Below are positions 16,888-23,742 of a stretch of 64,000 nt of DNA, in pieces. The position numbers and the translations under genes were made by a program. This DNA is from CAG-411 sp963643465 (lineage in GTDB: Bacteria > Bacillota > Clostridia > Lachnospirales > Lachnospiraceae): contig CAVIJT010000004.1 of assembly GCA_963643465.1 (NCBI GenBank), forward strand, positions 1-64,000, read 5' to 3'. Under the pieces are notes generated by a model. It saw only the letters and a program-made list of their open reading frames with translations, was not told where the DNA came from and ran no database searches. The stretch's first letter is position 1; every line of letters begins with the position of its first letter.

Positions 16888-16922
16888 AGACTACTAATTG
16901 TGAGAGAAATTACCTGTTGCTT

Positions 16923-17135
16923 TTAGAAGCATGAATTTCCGTTGCCACAGAAGCAAAGAATAAGTAAAATCCAAATAATGCAGTTAGAGTCGTTGTTACC
17001 GCATCCACATCCTCCAAAGCTGTTGTTACCACCACAGCAGGTCAAAAGGAGTAAAATCCAGATAATGCAAGAACATCCATTTCCTTCGTTACATTCGCAT
17101 CCTGTGTTACAATTTGTAGCTGCTAAATCACTCAT
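16923..17135 (-). CDS. Cysteine/glycine-rich small protein with tandem duplication
   Basis: This 70-residue protein contains two hydrophobic repeats, CIIWILLLLTCCGG and CIIWILLILCFCGN, each followed or preceded by glycine/asparagine/cysteine-rich segments (FGGCGCGNNDSN). About one residue in five is cysteine. GGAGG lies 8 nt before the ATG. Such 'chorion-like high-cysteine' proteins are found in spore-forming Clostridia, and the hydrophobic/cysteine layout suggests an insoluble coat or envelope component. That role is inference. It is monocistronic and convergent with the kinase operon. Confidence 0.8.
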   Translation of the reverse strand: MSDLAATNCNTGCECNEGNGCSCIIWILLLLTCCGGNNSFGGCGCGNNDSNCIIWILLILCFCGNGNSCF

Positions 17136-17470
17136 ATTGAGCCTCCAAAATTTTTTTTACAATGTCATTCTATGCGGTATGGCTTGGACACTTTCCTGCT
17201 GGTTGAAATTTTTTTTGAAAGGGATGAGAAGGGGGATTATTTACGCGTGTGTGGACAGTAACTAGGAAGGTATTTAGTTGAGGGCGAGAATGGGTTTCTC
17301 TCTTGTTTTTCTTGGATTTAAGTGATATAGTAGTTTTTAGCGTTGTATGTTCTTCTAAGTCTATACATTTGCTAGAACAGATGGAGAGAAGGAAGAATAG
17401 GATAAAAATAAGGCAAATAGTAACAGTAAAAATGCTGCTAATTTGCTAAGAAGAGAAAAAGAGGATGTAT
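17136..17470. other. Gene-free stretch between divergent genes
   Basis: No protein, RNA or convincing promoter is recognised. It contains GACAGTAAC at ~17252 and ATAGTAACAGTA at ~17416, which resemble the GTTACTGT core of the trpS-leader repeat in inverse orientation. The right end leads into the pyridoxal kinase gene. Confidence 0.4.
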
Positions 17471-18301
17471 ATGAATGTTTCACATAACAATCAGAAAAAA
17501 ATAGCAGTGGTCAATGATTTATCTGGCTTTGGACGATGCTCCATCGCAGTAGCTTGGCCTATCATTTCTGTTATGAAAGTACAGTGTTGTCCGGTTCCAA
17601 CCTCAGTATTTTCTAATCACACAGGATTTGACAGCTTTTTCTTTGATGATTATACAGATCGGATGCAAAGGTATATTGATGAATGGAAAAAGCTGGATCT
17701 TCACTTTAATGGAATCTGTACAGGTTTTCTTGGCTCAAAAGATCAGATAGCTATTGTATCTAAATTTTTAAAAGATTTTAAAAGAGAAGATACGATTGTA
17801 ATTATTGATCCGGTTATGGGAGATTATGGAAAGGCTTATCCTACTTATACGGATGAGATGTGTCAGGAAATGAAAAAATTGGTAAGATTTGCCAATATGC
17901 TGACACCAAATATGACAGAGGCTTGTATTTTAACAGATACCGAATATAAGGAAAATATGAGTGTAGCAGAGTTGACAAAGGTAGCAGAGAGTCTTAGTGA
18001 ACAGGGACCAGAGAAAGTGGTAATTACGGGAGTGCCTCAGGGTTCTTATCTTGGAAATTTTTGTTATGAGAAGGGAAAACAGCCTAAAATGTTGCGTGTG
18101 AAAAAATTAGGAGAATCCCGTTCGGGTACAGGAGATGTTTTTTCCTCTATTTTAGCTGCAGATGCAGTAAACGGGGTAGACTTTGAGATTTCGGTACGAA
18201 AAGCAGCAAAATTTATAAAAAAATGTATTGAACGTTCTATCGAAATGGAATTACCATTGACAGATGGTGTGTGTTTTGAAGAATTTTTAAATCAATTGTA
18301 A
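17471..18301 (+). CDS. Pyridoxal/pyridoxamine kinase (PdxY-like)
   Basis: This ribokinase-superfamily enzyme phosphorylates a B6 vitamer in the PLP salvage pathway. At 276 residues it shows VNDLSGFGRCS at the N-terminus, TGFLGS, VIIDPVMGDYGKAYPTY in the middle, LTPNMTEA, and the C-terminal anion-hole segment GESRSGTGDVFSS with the catalytic aspartate. The ATG at 17471 is chosen because AAGAGG lies upstream; the earlier ATG at 17465 overlaps it. The next gene follows after 17 nt, so they are probably cotranscribed. Confidence 0.92.
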   Translation: MNVSHNNQKKIAVVNDLSGFGRCSIAVAWPIISVMKVQCCPVPTSVFSNHTGFDSFFFDDYTDRMQRYIDEWKKLDLHFNGICTGFLGSKDQIAIVSKFLKDFKREDTIVIIDPVMGDYGKAYPTYTDEMCQEMKKLVRFANMLTPNMTEACILTDTEYKENMSVAELTKVAESLSEQGPEKVVITGVPQGSYLGNFCYEKGKQPKMLRVKKLGESRSGTGDVFSSILAADAVNGVDFEISVRKAAKFIKKCIERSIEMELPLTDGVCFEEFLNQL

Positions 18302-18318
18302 AGGAGAATTATAGTATT

Positions 18319-18924
18319 ATGATGGAGATTTTATATAAAGTACACAATAATTTGTATGTAAATTTAACAAACCAATGTCCTTGTGCCTGTACATTTTGTT
18401 TGAGACAGACTATGGACAGAATTGGTGAATCTGATCGATTGTGGCTGGATCATGAACCAACTTATGAAGAGGTAATAGAGGCCTTTAGAAAATTTGATTT
18501 GTCTCAGTATGAGGAAGTAGTATTTTGTGGGTTTGGAGAACCTACAATGGCATTCCCAGTGCTAAAGCAGGTGGCAAAATATGTAAAGAAAAATTATAAT
18601 AAGCCAATTCGAATTAATACAAACGGTCTTGGAAATTTAATTTGGGAGCGTGATATTACTCCTGAATTGGAAGGGATTGTAGATACTATTTCTATTAGCT
18701 TAAACACACCAAATGCTGAGAAATATCATGAATTGGTAAGAAGTAAGTTTGGAGAGAAGTCTTTTGATGCTATGCTTGATTTTGCAAAGAAAGCAACAAA
18801 GTATGTTCCGCGTGTAGTATTGTCTACGGTTGATACAACTTTAACCAAAGAGGAAGAAGCAGAGTGTGAGAAGATTTGTGCATCCATAGGTGCTACCTAT
18901 CGAATTCGTCCTTGGGAAGAATAA
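18319..18924 (+). CDS. Radical SAM protein (TatD-associated type)
   Basis: This 201-residue protein binds a 4Fe-4S cluster through CPCACTFC (the CxxxCxxC pattern) near residue 20, preceded by LYVNLTNQ. GFGEPTM is the SAM-contact GGE-like motif, and RINTNGLGN and ISISLNTP are typical beta-strand segments. The short length and the NLTNQCPCACTFC start match the group annotated as TatD-linked radical SAM proteins. No tatD gene is present here; it follows the pyridoxal kinase gene by 17 nt instead. The substrate is unknown. Confidence 0.88.
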   Translation: MMEILYKVHNNLYVNLTNQCPCACTFCLRQTMDRIGESDRLWLDHEPTYEEVIEAFRKFDLSQYEEVVFCGFGEPTMAFPVLKQVAKYVKKNYNKPIRINTNGLGNLIWERDITPELEGIVDTISISLNTPNAEKYHELVRSKFGEKSFDAMLDFAKKATKYVPRVVLSTVDTTLTKEEEAECEKICASIGATYRIRPWEE

Positions 18925-18964
18925 AATTTATAGTAGAAAAACAGTTACGAACTTTTTAAATGAT

Positions 18965-18992
18965 TTGGCATACAATAATGTTATGATATAAG
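18965..18992 (+). promoter_or_regulatory. Possible promoter of the subtilase gene
   Basis: TTGGCA, a 16-nt spacer, TATAAG. The match is moderate. Confidence 0.4.
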
Positions 18993-19048
18993 GGGCAAAA
19001 TTGTTTTTGTTCCAAACATTATAAAAAGCGCAGAAAAGGGGTGTAACT

Positions 19049-19984
19049 GTGGAGAAAGCAGGAAAACTGTTAGAATTAAAAGCTGTGCATGACAGAGGAA
19101 TTTTTGGGGCAAAGGTGGGAATTGCCCTTTTTGATACAGGATTAGCTATGGGGCATCCGGATTTTCAAGGACAAGGTAAAGTGATTGCTTTTCAAGATTT
19201 TATCCATGGAAAGAGTGGCTGCTATGATGACAATGGGCATGGAACCCATGTTGCGGGAATTGCTGGAGGAACAGGAGCAGCATCTAACAAAAGATTTGTT
19301 GGAGTTGCTCCTGATTGTCATTTTATTATTGTAAAAATCTTGGATCATCAAGGAAATGGAAGTATTGAGCATGTGTTAAAAGGCATCCAATGGGTGATAA
19401 AAAATAGAGTAAAATATGGGATTCGAGTGGCAAATATATCTATTGGAACTGGGAAAGATGAATGTTTGGAAGAGGAATCGGAGTTGGTTCAAGGGGTAAA
19501 TGATTTATGGGATGCAGGAATTGTGGTGTGTGTGGCAGCAGGAAATAATGGACCCACACCGGGAAGTATTGGAGCTCCTGGAAATAGCAGAAAGGTTATA
19601 ACGGTGGGGGCTAGTGATGATAAAAAAGAAGTGATACTAAATGGAAAAAATTTGAAAAATTATTCTGGTAGAGGACCAACTAGCAATTGTATTAAAAAAC
19701 CGGATTTAGTAGCTCCGGGAGGGAATATTATAAGTTGCAATGCCCGGTTTTCTACAAGAAGCGGAAACTTGTTTGGCACTCCTGGAAACTATTATATTGC
19801 CAAAAGTGGAACTTCTATGGCAACACCTATGGTGACAGGAGCAGTGGCTCTTTTATTGGAAAAGTATCCGGAAATGAGCAATCGCGAAGTGAAAATACGC
19901 TTAAAAAATAAAGCTACAGATTTGAAACTTCCACACACAGAACAGGGCTGGGGGCTTTTGAATGTGAAAAATCTTTTGCTTTGA
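19049..19984 (+). CDS. Subtilisin-like serine protease without signal peptide
   Basis: This S8 family peptidase has 311 residues. The catalytic triad is visible: aspartate in IALFDTG, histidine in DDNGHGTHVAGIAGG and serine in SGTSMATPMVTGAVALLL, with the oxyanion asparagine in VCVAAGNNGP. The N-terminus has no signal sequence or long propeptide, so it resembles intracellular subtilases. The GTG start at 19049 follows AAAAGGGG. It stands alone. A role in protein turnover, possibly during sporulation, is inference. Confidence 0.93.
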   Translation: MEKAGKLLELKAVHDRGIFGAKVGIALFDTGLAMGHPDFQGQGKVIAFQDFIHGKSGCYDDNGHGTHVAGIAGGTGAASNKRFVGVAPDCHFIIVKILDHQGNGSIEHVLKGIQWVIKNRVKYGIRVANISIGTGKDECLEEESELVQGVNDLWDAGIVVCVAAGNNGPTPGSIGAPGNSRKVITVGASDDKKEVILNGKNLKNYSGRGPTSNCIKKPDLVAPGGNIISCNARFSTRSGNLFGTPGNYYIAKSGTSMATPMVTGAVALLLEKYPEMSNREVKIRLKNKATDLKLPHTEQGWGLLNVKNLLL

Positions 19985-19997
19985 TGGCAAAAGATTC

Positions 19998-20026
19998 TTT
20001 ACAGGAAACAGTAGCTGTTTTATAAT
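19998..20026 (+). promoter_or_regulatory. Promoter of queA
   Basis: TTTACA, a 17-nt spacer, TATAAT, 60 nt before queA. Confidence 0.65.
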
Positions 20027-20086
20027 GGAAAGGTTGAAATAGATGGATAACAGACTAAGATAAAGTAAAAGGAGCGTAGAAATTCT

Positions 20087-21130
20087 ATGCAGGAAATTGG
20101 ATTACGAACAAAGGACTATTATTTTGATTTGCCGCAGGAACAGATTGCACAAGATCCTTTAGAGGATCGAACGAGTTCCCGTTTATTAGTGTTACATAAA
20201 AAAACGGGAGAGCGGGAACACAAAGGATTTCGTGATATTAAGCAGCATTTAAAGCCGGGAGATTGTCTGGTACTTAATAATACAAAGGTAATTCCTGCCA
20301 GACTCATTGGAGAGAAGGAAGGAACTGGAGCGAAAATTGAGCTTTTGCTTTTAAAGAGAAGAGAGAATGATGTTTGGGAAACTTTGGTAAAACCAGGAAA
20401 GAAAGCAAGACCAGGAGCAAAAATTGTATTTGGAGATGGATTGTTGTCTTGTGAAGTATTGTCTGTGGAAGAGGAAGGCAATCGTTTGGTGCGGTTTTCG
20501 TATGAAGGAATTTTTGAAGAGGTGCTAGATCAATTGGGACAAATGCCTTTGCCTCCATACATTACTCATCAACTAAAAGATCGAGACCGTTATCAGACCG
20601 TATACGCAAAATATAATGGCTCTGCAGCCGCACCTACAGCTGGACTTCATTTTACAAACCAGTTATTGCAGGAAATAGAAGATATGGGAGTAAATATTGC
20701 ATATGTTACTTTGCATGTGGGACTTGGAACGTTTCGACCAGTGAAAGTTGACAATGTATTAGAACATCATATGCACTCTGAATTTTATCAAGTAGATGCG
20801 GAGGCAGCAAAAAAAATTAACGATACAAAAGATGCTGGTGGACGTGTAATTTGTGTAGGAACTACCAGTTGTCGAACCATTGAATCTGCTGCAGATGAAA
20901 ATGGAAGATTGCAGCCATGTAGCGGTGATACAGAGATATTTATTTATCCGGGATATCAGTTTAAAGTATTAGATTGTCTTATCACTAATTTTCATTTGCC
21001 GGAGTCTACATTGCTTATGCTTGTTTCTGCATTAGCGGGAAGAGATCAAGTGTTAGAAGCATATAAAGAAGCTGTGGACATGGGATATCGATTCTTTTCT
21101 TTTGGAGATGCCATGTTTATAGAAGATTAA
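20087..21130 (+). CDS. queA: S-adenosylmethionine:tRNA ribosyltransferase-isomerase
   Basis: QueA transfers the ribosyl part of SAM to preQ1 in tRNA, forming epoxyqueuosine. At 347 residues it has the family hallmarks: YFDLPQEQIAQDPLEDR at the N-terminus, LVLNNTKVIPARL, a central YITHQLKDRDRYQTVYAK, the APTAGLHFT motif, HVGLGTFRPV and the C-terminal LITNFHLPESTLLMLVSALAG. AGGAG lies upstream of the ATG. No tgt or ruvB neighbour is present. Confidence 0.98.
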   Translation: MQEIGLRTKDYYFDLPQEQIAQDPLEDRTSSRLLVLHKKTGEREHKGFRDIKQHLKPGDCLVLNNTKVIPARLIGEKEGTGAKIELLLLKRRENDVWETLVKPGKKARPGAKIVFGDGLLSCEVLSVEEEGNRLVRFSYEGIFEEVLDQLGQMPLPPYITHQLKDRDRYQTVYAKYNGSAAAPTAGLHFTNQLLQEIEDMGVNIAYVTLHVGLGTFRPVKVDNVLEHHMHSEFYQVDAEAAKKINDTKDAGGRVICVGTTSCRTIESAADENGRLQPCSGDTEIFIYPGYQFKVLDCLITNFHLPESTLLMLVSALAGRDQVLEAYKEAVDMGYRFFSFGDAMFIED

Positions 21131-21138
21131 TAGAGAAA

Positions 21139-21171
21139 GCAAGTAGGCTAGATCCTACTTGCCGGGCTTTT
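21139..21171 (+). terminator. Hairpin after queA
   Basis: GCAAGTAGG and CCTACTTGC pair around CTAGAT. The bases 21156-21175 are the reverse complement of the first 20 nt of RepA copy 2 (63367-63386) with one mismatch. Confidence 0.5.
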
Positions 21172-21176
21172 GCAAC

Positions 21177-21217
21177 AAAAAAACTGTGTTTGGTTTTAAC
21201 CGAACACAGTTTTTTTC
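21177..21217. terminator. Bidirectional terminator between queA and aroA
   Basis: AACTGTGTTTGG and CCGAACACAGTT form a stem flanked by A7 on the left and T7 on the right. Confidence 0.88.
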
Positions 21218-21239
21218 TATAGGAAAGTTCGTCCTATAG
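21217..21239. repeat. RepC hairpin repeat, copy 1
   Basis: CTATAGGA, spacer AAGTTCG, TCCTATAG: a perfect 8-bp stem with a 7-nt loop, starting directly at the end of the preceding terminator's T tract. Confidence 0.75.
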
Positions 21240-21247
21240 AGCTATAT

Positions 21248-22525
21248 TTATTTGCATAAACGTGCCAAATCTTTATAGAAAGTTGGGAAAGAAGTTTCTA
21301 CAACCTCTGCTCCTTGAATATCGGTTTCACCCTCTGCCATTAAGCCTGCAATGGCAAAAGACATTGCCAGACGGTGATCCAGTTTGCTTTCAATGATGCT
21401 GCCATGTAACGGTTTTCCACCATGAATAATCATACCGTCATCTGTAGCAGTGATATCTGCGCCCATTTTTGCCAAGTTGTTTACCATTTCGTCAATGCGG
21501 TTTGATTCTTTTACTTTTAGCTCCTGTGCATCTTTGATTACGGTTGTTCCTTCTGCAAAACAAGCTAATACAGCAATAGCAGGAATTTCATCAATTAGAG
21601 TTGGAATTAAGTCACCACCGATTTCTGTTCCATGCAGGCTGCTGGAGCGTACAAGTAAATCGGCTACTGGCTCTTTGCTGACTTCACGTTTGTTTTCATA
21701 GGAAATAGAAGCCCCCATAGCTTCACATACACGAAGGATACCATCTCGGGTTGGATTAATTCCTACATTCTTAATTAACACTTCTGAATTTGGAAGAATC
21801 AATCCTGCCACAATAAAGTATGCTGCAGAAGAAATATCTCCTGGAACAATAATTTGCTGACCATATAATTTATTAGCTGGTTCGATAGTTGCAGTCGTAT
21901 CTTTTGAGGTCACGTTGGCACCAAAAGAGGATAACATCAATTCACTGTGATTTCTAGATAAAGAAGGCTCTGTAACAGAGGTTGTTCCATCTGCATAAAG
22001 TCCTGCAAGTAAAATGGATGATTTTACCTGAGCAGAGGCAACAGGAGATTGATAATGAATCCCGTGTAATTGTTTTCCATTGATTTGCAATGGTGCGCAG
22101 CCATTTCCTTTTATACTGATAATATCTGCACCCATTTGTGAAAGTGGTGTGATAATACGTCCCATAGGTCTTTTTTGAATGGAGGCGTCGCCATTTAAGG
22201 AAGAGGTGAAATTTTGAGCTGCTAAAATTCCGGACATTAAACGAGTGGTCGTACCGCTGTTTCCTACATCTAACATATTTTTAGGGGCTTGCAAACCATG
22301 CAATCCACTTCCTTTGATAATTACCTTGTCAGTGGAATTTTCAATAGAAACGCCCATTTGTTTAAAACATGCAATAGTAGAAAGGCAATCTGCACCTTGT
22401 AAAAAATTGGTGATTTCCGTAGTGCCATCAGCGATAGAACCTAACATAATTGCTCTATGTGAGATGGATTTATCTCCTGGAATCGTTAATTCGCCATGAA
22501 TAGAATTTGCTTTTTTAAAAATCAT
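21248..22525 (-). CDS. aroA: 3-phosphoshikimate 1-carboxyvinyltransferase (EPSP synthase)
   Basis: AroA joins PEP to shikimate-3-phosphate, step six of the shikimate pathway. At 425 residues it has LTIPGDKSISHRAIMLGSIA at the N-terminus, the signature DVGNSGTTTRLMSGILA, QKRPMGRII, PGDISSAAYFIVAGLI and the C-terminal KESNRIDEMVNNLAKMGA and DHRLAMSFAIAGL. The NSGTTTR form is typical of glyphosate-tolerant class II-like enzymes, but that is not a firm class call. It follows tyrA by ~70 nt on the same strand, so the two are probably cotranscribed. Confidence 0.97.
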   Translation of the reverse strand: MIFKKANSIHGELTIPGDKSISHRAIMLGSIADGTTEITNFLQGADCLSTIACFKQMGVSIENSTDKVIIKGSGLHGLQAPKNMLDVGNSGTTTRLMSGILAAQNFTSSLNGDASIQKRPMGRIITPLSQMGADIISIKGNGCAPLQINGKQLHGIHYQSPVASAQVKSSILLAGLYADGTTSVTEPSLSRNHSELMLSSFGANVTSKDTTATIEPANKLYGQQIIVPGDISSAAYFIVAGLILPNSEVLIKNVGINPTRDGILRVCEAMGASISYENKREVSKEPVADLLVRSSSLHGTEIGGDLIPTLIDEIPAIAVLACFAEGTTVIKDAQELKVKESNRIDEMVNNLAKMGADITATDDGMIIHGGKPLHGSIIESKLDHRLAMSFAIAGLMAEGETDIQGAEVVETSFPTFYKDLARLCK

Positions 22526-22594
22526 TCGTGTTCTCCTTTATTGGTTATAGTGGCAAAAGGTTTTTATAGTTTTGCCTTTGTATCATATAGTTGC

Positions 22595-23701
22595 TTATTC
22601 GATGCTATAATTATAAGAAGAAAGTACCTTCCTTGCCTCAAGGGAAGATGCTTCATCATAAAATTCAATAAAAAGTACACCGCTACAATCTTCTCGGTTA
22701 TGAAGGATACCAATATTTTTTATACTTACATCGTGACTTGCAAGAATTGTGGCAATGGTAGCAATAGCTCCTTTTCGGTCAGCTACATTAATATGAATTT
22801 GCTGTACTTTTTCGATGGCTCCTACAGGTCTATTTGGAACCGAATCCCGATAGGCTTTGGAGCGGGCGAAAAAGTCCATTAAAAAGGCATTGTCATTGGT
22901 AAGAATTGCATTTTTCATGCTGTCCAGATAAGAAATATATTTATCTATAAAAGAAACAATGCTTTCTGAATTTGTGAGACAAATATTTTCCCACATTACT
23001 GGAGAGGAAGAAGCAATACGTGTAATGTCTTTAAAGCCCCCTGCTGCTAATGCGTGCATATGTTCTTTGGCATCGTCATTGTCCTGTACCATATTTACTA
23101 ATGCAGCTGCAATAATGTGAGGAACGTGGCTAATAGCAGCCACAATATCATCATGATCAGATGGTGGCAAAACAATAGGTATGGCACCAATTTTCTTTAC
23201 TAAATCCTCCATAAAAGTCAAAGTATTTTCAGCTGTTTTTGGTGTAGGGGTTAGTATATAAAACGCATTTTCTAAAAGTTCTATTGTGGAGTTTTCATAA
23301 CCGGTTTTTTCGGAACCTGCCATGGGATGTCCACCAATAAAATTAGCTTCTAATCCAAGTTCTTTTACAGAAACATGGATGTTTCCTTTTACACTTCCTA
23401 CGTCGGTTAGAATACAAGTTGGTTTTATAATAGAAACCAATTCGCCAAGATAGGAAATGTTTCTTAAAACAGGAGCGCATAAAAAGATTAAATCACAGTT
23501 TTGAAATCCATCATCAAATGAAGTTACAAGGCGGTTCAATACATGATCCTCTACTGCTAACAGAAGGTTTGGATTGGTATGATCCGGTCTGTAGTTATAA
23601 GCGATGATGGTAGCATCTGGATAAAGGTTACGCAAGTTTCGGGCAATGGAGCCGCCAATCAGTCCAAAGCCGACAAAGCCAATTGTTTTTGGTTCTATCA
23701 T
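22595..23701 (-). CDS. tyrA: Prephenate dehydrogenase with ACT domain
   Basis: TyrA oxidises prephenate to 4-hydroxyphenylpyruvate for tyrosine. The 368 residues start with a dinucleotide-binding fold (GFVGFGLIGGSIARNLR), followed by TDVGSVKG, FIGGHPMAGSEKTGYEN and a helical catalytic domain (AISHVPHIIAAALV, GGFKDITRIASSSPVMW). The last ~70 residues are an ACT domain (IHINVADRKGAIATIATILASHDVSIKNIGI), a likely site for feedback control. The start has AGAAGGGAG. It lies 41 nt after the penicillin-binding protein gene and before aroA. Confidence 0.96.
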   Translation of the reverse strand: MIEPKTIGFVGFGLIGGSIARNLRNLYPDATIIAYNYRPDHTNPNLLLAVEDHVLNRLVTSFDDGFQNCDLIFLCAPVLRNISYLGELVSIIKPTCILTDVGSVKGNIHVSVKELGLEANFIGGHPMAGSEKTGYENSTIELLENAFYILTPTPKTAENTLTFMEDLVKKIGAIPIVLPPSDHDDIVAAISHVPHIIAAALVNMVQDNDDAKEHMHALAAGGFKDITRIASSSPVMWENICLTNSESIVSFIDKYISYLDSMKNAILTNDNAFLMDFFARSKAYRDSVPNRPVGAIEKVQQIHINVADRKGAIATIATILASHDVSIKNIGILHNREDCSGVLFIEFYDEASSLEARKVLSSYNYSIE

Positions 23702-23742
23702 AAAGAAAACTCCCTTCTAAGTTTTTGATAGTGTATCATAGG

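Noticed and set aside
16942..17265. Plus-strand open frame of ~107 codons opposite the cysteine-rich protein gene
   Set aside because: It lacks a ribosome site and its composition simply mirrors the repetitive cysteine-rich gene on the other strand, which has a good start and a family-like composition.
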